Assembly (NCBI RefSeq): GCF_005116645.1
Contig: NZ_SWCM01000007.1
Coordinates: forward strand, 186,001 to 250,000
DNA length: 64,000 nt
Direction: 5' to 3'
From: Desulfopila sp. IMCC35006
Lineage (GTDB): Bacteria > Desulfobacterota > Desulfobulbia > Desulfobulbales > Desulfocapsaceae
Both the position numbers and the translations under genes were made by a program. The notes below the pieces were generated by a model, which saw nothing but the letters and a program-made list of their open reading frames with translations, was not told the DNA's origin and did no database searches. Within the stretch, counting starts at the first letter, position 1; each line of letters starts with the position of its first letter. Below are positions 33,376 to 41,140 of the stretch, piece after piece.

Positions 33376-34239
33376 GTGTTACGAATAGTTCTTTTTTTAG
33401 CAACCAATATGGCGATACTGCTTTTGCTGGGCATTGTCATGAGTCTTCTAGGCATCGATTCCAGATCTACCTCCGGACTGCTGGTCATGGCGGCAATGTT
33501 CGGCATGGGTGGTTCGATGATCTCCCTGGCTATGTCCAAATGGATCGCTAAGAAATCAACCGGGGCAAACGTTATTGAAAATCCGCGCAACCAGACAGAG
33601 CAGTGGCTCGTTGATACGGTTCGGCGCATGGCAGAAAAGGCGGAAATCGGCATGCCTGAGGTGGCGGTTTACAATTCTCCGGACATGAATGCTTTTGCTA
33701 CAGGGATGAATAAAAATTCAGCCCTGGTCGCTGTTTCCACCGGGCTCTTGCAGAATATGGCCAAAGATGAGGTTGAGGCGGTGCTTGCCCATGAGATTAC
33801 CCATGTGGCCTGTGGCGATATGGTGACGCTTTCCCTGATCCAGGGGGTGTTGAATACCTTCGTCATCTTTTTCTCCCGCATCGCCGCCAATATTATCGAT
33901 AACTTCCTGAGAAGCGATGAAGAAGGCGGGGGGCTTGGTTTTATGGGCTATATGGCGGTGACCATCGTTCTCGAGCTGGTTCTCGGGCTTTTTGCCTCGA
34001 TGATAGTCATGTGGTTTTCGCGAAAAAGAGAGTTTACCGCCGACAAAGGTTCTGCCTATCTGACCAATAAGGCAAAGATGATCAGCGCCCTTCAGCGACT
34101 ACAGGCAAGCCAGGAACCATCGCACCTGCCTGATCAGGTGGCAGCCTTTGGTATCCGGCCCAAGGTCGGCGGCATGGCAGCGTTGTTCAGAAGCCACCCT
34201 CCCATTGAGGATCGGATTGCCGCACTCCAGAAGCTGTGA
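33376..34239 (+). CDS. htpX: Membrane zinc metalloprotease HtpX
   Basis: 287 residues from a GTG start at 33376, chosen because GGAGG lies seven bases upstream and the protein then begins with the usual first membrane helix ([18 protein letters not shown]). Zinc motif HEITH at 139-143 in [12 protein letters not shown], with the third ligand region [13 protein letters not shown]. Four membrane segments. HtpX degrades misfolded inner-membrane proteins together with FtsH. In E. coli it is under Cpx control; no Cpx site was recognised here. It ends in a terminator. Confidence 0.95.
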   Translation: MLRIVLFLATNMAILLLLGIVMSLLGIDSRSTSGLLVMAAMFGMGGSMISLAMSKWIAKKSTGANVIENPRNQTEQWLVDTVRRMAEKAEIGMPEVAVYNSPDMNAFATGMNKNSALVAVSTGLLQNMAKDEVEAVLAHEITHVACGDMVTLSLIQGVLNTFVIFFSRIAANIIDNFLRSDEEGGGLGFMGYMAVTIVLELVLGLFASMIVMWFSRKREFTADKGSAYLTNKAKMISALQRLQASQEPSHLPDQVAAFGIRPKVGGMAALFRSHPPIEDRIAALQKL

Positions 34240-34250
34240 TGCAATAGCAC

Positions 34251-34286
34251 AGACAGCTGAAAACCTGATTTCAGCTGTCTGTTTTG
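34251..34286. terminator. Bidirectional terminator between htpX and prmA
   Basis: Perfect 12-bp inverted repeat AGACAGCTGAAA (34251-34262) and TTTCAGCTGTCT (34269-34280) with a 6-base loop, followed by GTTTTG, between two convergent genes. Confidence 0.8.
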
Positions 34287-34299
34287 ATATCTGGCGGGA

Positions 34300-35145
34300 T
34301 TACTTTGTTTCCGGCATGTTGGTTATGCCAAGCAGGGTGTGCCAGATATCGTCCTGGTTCCAGCGTTTTAAGATAAGCACCGGCTGGGTATGCAGGAATT
34401 CGGTAATTTTGTCCACCTCGCCACGCAGAAGGCCAGACAGGACAAACCATTTTTGTCTGAGAAACCCTTCCGTTCGTACCAGGTCCTTCATCACATCGTA
34501 GTGGATATTGGCGACCAGCAGGTCGGTGGCGACGCTGGTATGTTCTTCCGCCCGACCATTGACTACCAGGATCTGGTCTTCCAGATGATTCAGCCGCACG
34601 TTCATGCAGGCGGTCTGCGTGGCCAGGAAATTATAGTCAACGGCGATAATTTTCTCGCAGCCCAGTTTTGCCGCGGCAAGGGCCAGAATGCCGGTGCCTG
34701 ATCCAAGATCGAGCATGGTTTTGGCCTTTTTACCGGAACAGGCTATGTCGATGGCTTCAAGGCAGGCCTGGGTGGTTGGATGCGTGCCGTTGCCGAATAC
34801 TACGCCGGAATCAAGGGTTATCGCGATGTCATCTGCACCGGGAGATGCTTTGATCCAGGTGGGATTCAAAAGAAAACGACCGATTCGTACAGGCTCAATA
34901 CTGCCGCCCTGCCATTCGGCGTAGGTCATTTTATATTCGTCAAGCAGCTTGAGCCCCTTGAATTCGGTTAATATTTCGACGACCTGGTCTTTTGCCGGTT
35001 GGGTAAAAAACAGGAAGCTGAAATCATCTTCAACCCAGTTGCCGATAAAGTTTGCCGCACTGATTGTATGCAGCGCAGGGACGATGCCTTCGATATAATA
35101 GATAAACAGCAAGGTGTCCGGCCGAAGGAGGGGTACGGGATGCAT
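34300..35145 (-). CDS. prmA: Ribosomal protein L11 methyltransferase (PrmA-like)
   Basis: 281 residues. An N-terminal substrate-binding domain (about 1-110), then VFGNGTHPTTQACLEA, LDLGSGTGILALAAAKLG (SAM site) and DLLVANIHYDVMKDL, the PrmA core motifs. It trimethylates L11 at several positions. It is slightly shorter than the E. coli enzyme (293). It lies 20 bases downstream of the next minus-strand gene. Confidence 0.87.
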   Translation of the reverse strand: MHPVPLLRPDTLLFIYYIEGIVPALHTISAANFIGNWVEDDFSFLFFTQPAKDQVVEILTEFKGLKLLDEYKMTYAEWQGGSIEPVRIGRFLLNPTWIKASPGADDIAITLDSGVVFGNGTHPTTQACLEAIDIACSGKKAKTMLDLGSGTGILALAAAKLGCEKIIAVDYNFLATQTACMNVRLNHLEDQILVVNGRAEEHTSVATDLLVANIHYDVMKDLVRTEGFLRQKWFVLSGLLRGEVDKITEFLHTQPVLILKRWNQDDIWHTLLGITNMPETK

Positions 35146-35165
35146 AATATTTTTCTAGGACACCA

Positions 35166-35837
35166 TCAATATTTTATCTTTGTCAGGAAGGCCTGCATTT
35201 GATTGAGCATGCTCTTAACCTGATCTCCGGCAATTGAGTCGCCTGCTCCTTTGACTGCAGCATCGTAGAGCTCGAGCCAGGCGATGACCGCTTTGTTGTC
35301 CTGCCTGTCGTAGAGCTTCTTCTTGTAAGCCTCTCCCGTCAGTTGCAGCCCTTTTTTGGGCACGGCTTTGCCCTGGATCTCATTGTTCAGCGGTATGCCT
35401 CTGGCGAGGCAGAGACTGCGGAGTTCCGTTTCGAGGATGGCGCCGGCGATGACTGCGGCTGCCCAGGGGTTGTCCTGTTCATAGTGCATGCGGGCGAGGC
35501 GGAGCATCTCCAGTAAGATATCCCGGGAAATAGCGCCGCCGGTGGTCGCGAGCCATTCGCCCTGTAACTCCCTTATGGCTGCAGCAAGCATGCCGATGCC
35601 TCGTCTGGTGCGGCTCGCCGTGTGGTGGATGACCTCGGTTCGAAAGCTTTCATAATAGATGCTTCCCTCGCCGAAAACTCGACCGAGAAACGAGAGCGCG
35701 GAGATCCTGAAATCGTGGAATTTTTCTTCGTTGACAAGGGATTTTGACTGGGTGTCACTGGTTTCCGTGGCGAGGACCTTTTCTCCCATGGTTAGTATTG
35801 CATTGGCCTGGGCAATAAGCTCGTCTTGGTTTTTCAT
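35166..35837 (-). CDS. Hypothetical all-helical protein
   Basis: 223 residues, mostly predicted alpha-helix, no signal peptide or membrane helix. The stretch WAAAVIAGAILETELRSLC recalls the helix found in DUF4145/HEPN-like domains, which often sit in RNA-binding or defence proteins, but the match is short and I do not claim membership. The C-terminal part (KKLYDRQDNKAVIAWLELYD...) is also compatible with a helical bundle. It lies just upstream of prmA on the same strand, 20 bases apart, with no other context. Confidence 0.55.
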   Translation of the reverse strand: MKNQDELIAQANAILTMGEKVLATETSDTQSKSLVNEEKFHDFRISALSFLGRVFGEGSIYYESFRTEVIHHTASRTRRGIGMLAAAIRELQGEWLATTGGAISRDILLEMLRLARMHYEQDNPWAAAVIAGAILETELRSLCLARGIPLNNEIQGKAVPKKGLQLTGEAYKKKLYDRQDNKAVIAWLELYDAAVKGAGDSIAGDQVKSMLNQMQAFLTKIKY

Positions 35838-36009
35838 CTTTTCTGGTCTCTGGTCAAATTAGCGGGGATCGATTTTTTGTAACTGTGCACCGGGTACGCA
35901 AAAGTGCCTGCATAACCTCAGGCGTATAAGCGTTTACCAGTTTTTTAGTTTCCCCCATATACCCTGTTATGTAAATTTTATCACATAAAATACGAGATAA
36001 GGCTCGCGG

Positions 36010-36474
36010 TCAATCAGCGGCAAGCTTCAGGGCGGTACAGTTTTTCAAGGTTTCCAGGATAAAGGAGGTCTTTACGTTTTGGATGCCGGGAATCCCGGAA
36101 AGCTTGTTGTTGACGAAATCGGTATAGCTGTTCATGTCTTTGACCGCTACTTTCAGCAGAAAGTCGACTTCCCCGGTCAGTTGATGGCACTCAAGTACCT
36201 CATCCATCCGGGTCAGCCTTTCCTTGACCTTCTGCAGAGAGGAGATCTGGTGATGGCTCAGGCAGACCATAACGATGGTCTGGATACCAAATCCGGCCTG
36301 TTTCCGGTCAAGGATAGCCACATATTTTTCGATGATCCCAGTCGATTCCAGCCGTCGGACCCGTTCCAGCACGGCGGGCGGGGATAAGCCAACCTCCTGG
36401 GCCAGCCTGGCATTGGTGATACGGCCGTTATTCTGCAGGATGTTCAGGATTTTTTTATCTGTTGAATCAAGCAT
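36010..36474 (-). CDS. Lrp/AsnC family transcriptional regulator
   Basis: 154 residues. N-terminal winged helix-turn-helix starting MLDSTDKKILNILQNNGRIT, followed by the ARLAQEVGLSPPAVLERVRRLESTGII recognition region, then the RAM ligand-binding domain (VMVCLSHHQISSL..., LECHQLTGEVDFLLKVAV). Typically binds an amino acid and controls amino acid metabolism or transport. Its target is not evident: the nearest amino-acid transporter is the liv operon 5 kb away. The 213 bases between it and the CAAX protease gene hold a small palindrome TTTTCTTCGAAAA and nothing else I can name. Confidence 0.92.
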   Translation of the reverse strand: MLDSTDKKILNILQNNGRITNARLAQEVGLSPPAVLERVRRLESTGIIEKYVAILDRKQAGFGIQTIVMVCLSHHQISSLQKVKERLTRMDEVLECHQLTGEVDFLLKVAVKDMNSYTDFVNNKLSGIPGIQNVKTSFILETLKNCTALKLAAD

Positions 36475-36687
36475 ATGTCAATTGGTTACCGGTTAAGAAA
36501 AGACTATTACTCCGAAAAAACAGAATATAGCGAATTTTCTTCGAAAATAAAAGAACAAGCTTAATTATATTCAGCTGGCTGTGGCGAATGTTCTTCAGGG
36601 ACATTGAGAAAAATCCGTTTGCTTTTGCCGTTGCACGGTGGATTTGTGCAGGTGGAGAAAGGAAAGATCTGGTCGGAGAATGATCCT

Positions 36688-37371
36688 TTACCAGAGCATC
36701 CAGTTGTTTGTTATCAAGATATAGACTCCAAGCCCAAAATTGGTGGTGGCATGGGCAATAATAACACTTTTCAGGTTTTTCTGGTAAACCAGCAAAAGCC
36801 CATAGAGCAGTCCGGCAATAATTCCCACGCCCACCCGGTGGTGTTCGAGGCCGAATAAAACTGCCACGCCGACAAATGATAACCAGGTAAAAGCCCCCAT
36901 CGGCACGGAACGAAATGCCGGATCAACCAGATAACGCATTAAAAAAGAACGCCAGAACAATTCTTCCATAACCGGCACAACCAGTGTCGAGCCAAGCAGC
37001 CGTACGGCAATAAGTCCTGTCGCACCCAGCTGTGAACCGCCGAGAGCATGGGGGTCGAACCCTGAACTCTGGCCGAGCTGAAACTGGTATTTCTCCGGAG
37101 CAATCCAGATAACGAGCACCAGAAGTCCACAGCAAACCGCCGTCACTATATTACTGGAGGAGAGGTTGGAAGAAAAGTCCACAGCATACTTTTCCCGCCA
37201 GAACCAGAGCAGGGTTCCGACCAGGATGGTCTTGGTTATATAGAGATAAGGAGTGAGTTCAGGAAAAAAACGGGCGGGCTCTGTCAGGAGCATAAAGAGA
37301 GCAAAAGGCATCACATAAGGAATCCAGAGTCTTGACCAAAGCTGCTGCATACTGTTGTGCATTGTTTTCAT
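36688..37371 (-). CDS. CPBP-family (CAAX-type) intramembrane metalloprotease
   Basis: 227 residues with about seven membrane helices. The three active-site motifs of the CPBP family are visible: EELFWRSFLMRYL (Glu-Glu-x3-Arg), FGLEHHRVGVGIIAGLLYG (His) and IIAHATTNFG (His...Asn). The architecture resembles the CAAX-related proteins that occur with exosortase systems, but no exosortase or PEP-CTERM gene is in the window. Substrate unknown. It is preceded by a two-gene unit on the same strand. Confidence 0.85.
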   Translation of the reverse strand: MKTMHNSMQQLWSRLWIPYVMPFALFMLLTEPARFFPELTPYLYITKTILVGTLLWFWREKYAVDFSSNLSSSNIVTAVCCGLLVLVIWIAPEKYQFQLGQSSGFDPHALGGSQLGATGLIAVRLLGSTLVVPVMEELFWRSFLMRYLVDPAFRSVPMGAFTWLSFVGVAVLFGLEHHRVGVGIIAGLLYGLLLVYQKNLKSVIIAHATTNFGLGVYILITNNWMLW

Positions 37372-37405
37372 GGAAGATGCCTAAAGCATATATGAGATGA
37401 ACAGA

Positions 37406-37702
37406 CTATTTTTCCTCTGGAGTATTCGCATCCTTGTCCTTCTCCTGCCCGGATTCTTCCTCCCCACGATCGGTATCATAGAGCCTCTTGGCAGCAAGCA
37501 GTAAAAAAAGAATGCTTGCCGGCGGGGCAAAGGTCGGTGCTGCCTTGGTTAATTTCTGGAGGGCAGGGTTGCTCAGGTGAAGGTCCGGAACTACATATCT
37601 CAACAGGCAGTAGCTGCCTATTGCCAGCATGACATATACCCACCAGGGTATACCATGCGGGGTTCGGGGAGATGCCGGGTCCATGGTGTTGTTCACTTTC
37701 AT
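37406..37702 (-). CDS. Small hypothetical membrane protein
   Basis: 98 residues with two hydrophobic segments (WWVYVMLAIGSYCLL and APPASILFLLLAA) and a charged C-terminal tail rich in Glu, Asp and Lys. The ATG overlaps the stop of the HEAT-repeat gene (ATGA), so the two are translationally coupled. No family recognised. Confidence 0.7.
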   Translation of the reverse strand: MKVNNTMDPASPRTPHGIPWWVYVMLAIGSYCLLRYVVPDLHLSNPALQKLTKAAPTFAPPASILFLLLAAKRLYDTDRGEEESGQEKDKDANTPEEK

Positions 37703-38103
37703 GCTGTGCCTGCCAGTACAAGCTGAACCATCTCCCGAACCTGCGGATTCGGATCGCTTGCTAGACGGCGAATCTCTGCCATGGCCTGGTCTGTGCCGAT
37801 TATTCCCAGCAGGGATATTGCTTCTCCCCTGAGCAGCGGCTGTTCTGAATCAAGCAGCTTGACAAGCGATGGAATAGCCAGTGGCAGTCGGTTGGGCTGC
37901 AATATCTGCAGCTCTTCAAAAAGAACCGACACCCCAAGGCGTACAGCGAACCGTTCGTCGCTTAAGATTTCTCCGGTCCAGGCGTAATATTCCGGTTCAC
38001 GGCGGAACATTGCCACAATATTTTCCACGTGACCCTGGTCGAGAAAGTCGGCAATGACCCGTTTTAATTCCTGGTCGCTGACTTCGTTAGGCGGCTGGCT
38101 CAT
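37699..38103 (-). CDS. HEAT-repeat protein
   Basis: 134 residues from the ATG at 38103. The C-terminal half has HEAT-like helical pairs: IPSLVKLLDSEQPLLRGEA, ISLLGIIGTDQAMAEIRRLA and DPNPQVREMVQLVLAG. An N-terminal part (VSDQELKRVIADFLDQGHVENI) is also helical. Such repeats mediate protein-protein contacts, and in some cases phycobilin lyase or chaperone functions. The partner is unknown but may be the small membrane protein encoded by the overlapping downstream gene. The start has no clear Shine-Dalgarno site. Confidence 0.72.
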   Translation of the reverse strand: MSQPPNEVSDQELKRVIADFLDQGHVENIVAMFRREPEYYAWTGEILSDERFAVRLGVSVLFEELQILQPNRLPLAIPSLVKLLDSEQPLLRGEAISLLGIIGTDQAMAEIRRLASDPNPQVREMVQLVLAGTA

Positions 38104-38331
38104 GTTGGGGGTGAAAAAATGATTTATATGTGAAAAATCCCTAAAATACGATAGATAATTTCCCGTAGCTTGCTTTTTTTTACGCGGAAAGGCAAGGGAA
38201 ATATTCTGTTTTGTAATAACCACCCAACCTCAGCCCATATCCCTCCGGACTTTCTGTGCTGAGCATGGGGCAATCAGATATTCTTTGACGATATGGGCAA
38301 GAAACAGCATAACGGCAAGCAGGGGGCAATT

Positions 38332-39339
38332 ATGATAAAAGAATGGAATGTGCCTGTGTTACTCGGGGTATCTAGTGGATACTGGCGGGGATGTGCCCTC
38401 CAGGCAGGGGTGCGGCTGCAGCTATTTACAGTGCTGGGCGATGCCGGCGGCGATGTGGTTCAGGTGGCAGGCAGTATCGGTGCGGAGCTTCGGGCAACCG
38501 GCCTGTTGCTTGATGCCCTCTCGGCGATGGGATTATTGCGTAAAACCGATTCAGGGTATGCCAACACCGATTTCTCCAGAAAATACCTGGTCGCCGGCCG
38601 CCCCGAGTATCAGGGGCATATTATCCTGCATCACCATCATATTCTCGATGGCTGGGCGCAGCTCGATGAGGCCGTGAAGTCGGGGCGGCGTGTGAACCGT
38701 CGCTCCTATGGTGCGGAAGTCGAAAGGGAAAGTTTCTTGATGGGGATGTTCAATCTGGCGATGATGATTGCCCCACAGATGGCCGAAAAATTTCAGCTCG
38801 TCGGTCGCAAGCGGCTGCTTGATCTGGGCGGTGGGCCCGGTACCTACAGTATTCATTTCTGCCTTGCGAATCCTGAGTTAACGGCAGTCATCCTCGATCG
38901 CCCAACCACAGAACCTTTTGCCAGGCAGACCGCAGCAAAGTTTCAGCTGGCTGAACGAATCGATTTTATTGGCGGCGATTTCAATACCGATCCGATTGCT
39001 GGCGGGCCTTATGATGTTGCCTGGCTCTCCCATATTCTTCATAGCAACTCCCTGGAAGAATGTCAGGAGTGTCTGACTAAAACCGTGGCGGCAATGGAGC
39101 CGGGCGGTTTACTCCTGATCCATGATTTTATCCTCAATGACACCAAAGACGGGCCAGAGTTTCCAGCGCTCTTTGCTCTCAATATGCTGGTTGGAACGGA
39201 TCATGGACGGGCGTATTCCTGCAGCGAAATTATTACCATGCTGGAGAGAGCCGGAGTTGTTGATATTGCCCATCATGTATTGGCTCTGCCAAACGACTCT
39301 TCGGTTATCTCAGGCGTAAAGAAAAGGATTGAGTCATGA
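38332..39339 (+). CDS. SAM-dependent O-methyltransferase (family 2-like)
   Basis: 335 residues. The N-terminal dimerisation/helix-turn-helix-like domain (ALQAGVRLQLFTVLG..., TGLLLDALSAMGLL) and a C-terminal Rossmann domain with LLDLGGGPGTYSIHF and GGDFNTDPI match the hydroxyneurosporene/acetylserotonin-type methyltransferases. Substrate unknown. Start at 38332 chosen because AGGGGGC precedes it. It overlaps the HAD gene by four bases (ATGA), so the pair forms a coupled unit. Confidence 0.85.
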   Translation: MIKEWNVPVLLGVSSGYWRGCALQAGVRLQLFTVLGDAGGDVVQVAGSIGAELRATGLLLDALSAMGLLRKTDSGYANTDFSRKYLVAGRPEYQGHIILHHHHILDGWAQLDEAVKSGRRVNRRSYGAEVERESFLMGMFNLAMMIAPQMAEKFQLVGRKRLLDLGGGPGTYSIHFCLANPELTAVILDRPTTEPFARQTAAKFQLAERIDFIGGDFNTDPIAGGPYDVAWLSHILHSNSLEECQECLTKTVAAMEPGGLLLIHDFILNDTKDGPEFPALFALNMLVGTDHGRAYSCSEIITMLERAGVVDIAHHVLALPNDSSVISGVKKRIES

Positions 39340-39806
39340 TTACAGTGCAAATTCCCGGTGGTGAAAACCTGCAGCTGTCGCATCTTGTCCTGGATTATAA
39401 CGGTACCCTGGCCCTGGACGGTGATTTGATCGCCGGGGTGGCAGAAAAAATCCGCGAACTGGCGATTCATTTACAGCTGCATGTTATTACCGCCGATACC
39501 CATGGCACGGTTGCTGAGAAACTGAAGGGGCTGCCATGTACCTTGCATATCATCGGGCCAGACACTCAAGACAGGCAAAAGCAGGCCTATGTCCAGTCGC
39601 TGGGTGCGGAAAAGGTGGCGGCCATCGGCAACGGCAGAAACGATGGTCTCATGCTGCAGACTGCAGCATTGGGAATTGTCCTGGTCCAGAGAGAAGGCGC
39701 CGGTATGGCGGCGATCCTCCATGCAGACCTTATGTGTACCGATATTGTTGCTGCCTTCGCCTTGTTGCTGAAGCCGGACAGGTTGAAGGCTACCTTGCGG
39801 AATTGA
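39336..39806 (+). CDS. HAD-superfamily hydrolase, soluble P-type-ATPase-like
   Basis: 156 residues. The HAD motifs are LDYNGTLALDG (motif I, here DYNGT with Asn at the position that is Asp in phosphatases and Lys in P-ATPases), VITADTHG (motif II) and AIGNGRNDGLML (motif IV). This matches the small soluble HAD proteins resembling the P-domain of P-type ATPases. The changed DxDGT motif (second Asp missing) suggests weak or altered phosphatase activity. Coupled to the methyltransferase gene by ATGA overlap. Confidence 0.82.
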   Translation: MITVQIPGGENLQLSHLVLDYNGTLALDGDLIAGVAEKIRELAIHLQLHVITADTHGTVAEKLKGLPCTLHIIGPDTQDRQKQAYVQSLGAEKVAAIGNGRNDGLMLQTAALGIVLVQREGAGMAAILHADLMCTDIVAAFALLLKPDRLKATLRN

Positions 39807-39900
39807 ATGGGTAAAAATTGTCATGGCAAAGTGCACTCTTTGCGCATTTTCTGGGTGAAATGCAGGTCGCTGATTTATAAAACCCACTCTATCTATTGAA

Positions 39901-39924
39901 AATCAAATAGTTAACTGTTTGATT
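39901..39924. promoter_or_regulatory. 24-bp near-perfect palindrome upstream of a sigma-54-like promoter
   Basis: AATCAAATAGTT/AACTGTTTGATT: each half is the reverse complement of the other except at one symmetric pair. It ends six bases before the -24 element at 39930-39946, so it is centred at about -44 from the expected start. This fits a regulator site, but no specific protein can be named. Confidence 0.5.
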
Positions 39925-39929
39925 CGTTC

Positions 39930-39946
39930 TGGCACGTCGTCTGCAA
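39930..39946 (+). promoter_or_regulatory. Sigma-54-like promoter upstream of a small secreted protein gene
   Basis: TGGCACGTCGTCTGCAA has the GG and GC exactly 10 bases apart and matches TGGCACG-N4-TTGCW at all but one position. Transcription would start near 39956, about 65 bases before the ATG at 40021. Confidence 0.65.
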
Positions 39947-39964
39947 TAATCGTTATCAATATTA
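39944..39964. promoter_or_regulatory. Possible Fur-like box overlapping the expected transcription start
   Basis: AATAATCGTTATCAATATT contains ATAATCGTTATC, 11 of 12 matches to half of the classical Fur consensus (ATAATCATTATC). The rest matches poorly, so this may be chance in an AT-rich leader. Confidence 0.25.
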
Positions 39965-40020
39965 AGCAGAGAATTTTTCCCGGTCACCGGGGAAAATCAG
40001 CGACAGGATAAGAGCGGGGG

Positions 40021-40323
40021 ATGCTAATGACAATAAGAGTGCGCCGTGTAACGGCAATTGCAGTGGCCAGTATATTAACTGTTATCTGTTCAACGCCCGG
40101 TTTTGCCTGGTATTATTATTCGAGCGCCGATGACCGTGTCTGGGAGGAGGTCTCAACGGAGCTGGAAACGCTTCCCGTCGGAACTGTCGTTTCCACCCTG
40201 CCGAATGGCGCACGGTCGATTGTCATTGAGCGCATGCAATATTTCGTTTCAGGAGAAAACTGGTTTCTGCCGATCATCAGTGATGAGGGGATCCAGTATC
40301 AAGTTGTTTTTGCTCCCGTGTGA
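40021..40323 (+). CDS. Small secreted protein (DUF6515-like)
   Basis: 100 residues with a signal peptide (basic start, hydrophobic core, ending STPGFAW). The mature part, LPVGTVVSTLPNGARSIVIE then MQYFVSGENWFLPIISDEGIQYQVVFAPV, follows the pattern LPxG...xVxVxGxxYYxxxGxxYxPxxxxGxxYxVVxxP of the DUF6515 group of exported proteins of unknown function. It stands alone behind a sigma-54-like promoter and is followed by a hairpin. An AGCGGGGG site precedes the first codons; ATGs at 40021 and 40027 are both possible. Confidence 0.7.
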   Translation: MLMTIRVRRVTAIAVASILTVICSTPGFAWYYYSSADDRVWEEVSTELETLPVGTVVSTLPNGARSIVIERMQYFVSGENWFLPIISDEGIQYQVVFAPV

Positions 40324-40330
40324 TTTTCCC

Positions 40331-40358
40331 GCAACCAGGTTCCGCTGGTTGCTTCTCT
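40331..40358 (+). terminator. Probable terminator of the small secreted protein gene
   Basis: GCAACCAG and CTGGTTGC form an 8-bp stem with a 6-base loop, directly followed by TTCTCT, seven bases after the stop codon. The T-run is interrupted, so efficiency is uncertain. Confidence 0.55.
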
Positions 40359-40570
40359 GACCCCTGCCTGGCCCTGTTTTCCTCCGAGTGCAGCTCCCGC
40401 CCTGATCTTTTCCCCTTGTATTTCTTCCCCTGGCGATTTTTTTTCTTCAACTTTACATAATTGGTATTTTTTTGCAAGCGGACTACTCTTTTGTGGGATA
40501 TGGTAAAAAACCGATATTCGTTACATAAAAAGCGCAAATTTTGTTGCGTGGGCGAAGGTAATCAGCTAGC
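40359..40570. other. Gene-free stretch without recognised features
   Basis: About 210 bases, pyrimidine-rich at first and then AT-rich. I see no reading frame with a ribosome site, no repeat and no convincing promoter. Confidence 0.5.
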
Positions 40571-40655
40571 ATATTGCCGTCACAGGGTGTCCCTAAAGGG
40601 CTAAGCATAAAGAGGCCTGCAACGTAAAGAGGCCGTGCCTTTCCCTTTTGCAGGA
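40571..40655 (+). ncRNA. Possible structured RNA element upstream of the liv operon
   Basis: CCTGCAA (40616-40622) pairs with TTGCAGG (40648-40654) around an inner hairpin AGAGGC/GCCTTT (40628-40642). Just upstream, AGGG-tgt-CCCT forms another small hairpin, and the 10-mer TAAAGAGGCC occurs twice (40608-40617, 40625-40634). This nested layout resembles a leader RNA or small RNA, but it matches no riboswitch I know. Confidence 0.3.
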
Positions 40656-40734
40656 TCGTGAATCGCTCAATGATGATGTCATGATTCTTAATGAGAATGT
40701 CAGGTTTTTTTGTCCAAGATCAACGGCATGACTG

Positions 40735-41106
40735 CCTGACACGGGTAAGATTGAAAAAGGTCGGGATAAGTATCTTGAGACAGATTATCTCCTTGAAAAA
40801 AAAACAAGGAGATAATCTGTAAGATACTAACCCCGGTACACGGGAAGAAAGCCGGGATAAGTATCTTGAGACAGATTATCTCCTTGTAAAAAAAAACAAG
40901 GAGATAATCTGTAAGATACTAACCCCGGTACACGGGAAGAAAGCCGGGATAAGTATCTTGAGACAGATTATCTCCTTGTAAAAAAAAACAAGGAGATAAT
41001 CTGTAAGATACTAACCCCGGTACACGGGAAGAAAGCCGGGATAAGTATCTTGAGACAGATTATCTCCTTGTAAAAAAAAACAAGGAGATAATCTGTAAGA
41101 TACTAA
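40735..41106 (+). repeat. Array of four tandem long-hairpin repeats upstream of livK (array 2)
   Basis: Units lie at 40768-40830, 40859-40922, 40951-41014 and 41043-41106, with a period of 91-92 bp. Units 2-4 are identical as read. Each is a long inverted repeat: outer arms AGTATCTT/AAGATACT and inner arms ACAGATTATCTCCTTG/CAAGGAGATAATCTGT, with a GAG bulge on the left and an A9 or TA9 loop. The three 28-bp spacers, CCCCGGTACACGGGAA followed by GAAAGCCGGGAT, are identical to each other. A degraded spacer precedes unit 1 (about 40740-40767). The array ends 34 bases before livK. Confidence 0.95.
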
Positions 41107-41140
41107 ACAATAAAGCAGTTTTACAAGGGAGGAGAAAAGG

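Noticed and set aside
37040-37070. tRNA-like GGGTCGAACCC sequence
   Set aside because: It lies inside the CPBP protease gene and no cloverleaf arms surround it.
40768-41106. CRISPR-like array
   Set aside because: The repeated units are 63-64 bp palindromes and the 28-bp spacers are identical to each other. CRISPR spacers are unique, and no cas gene is nearby.
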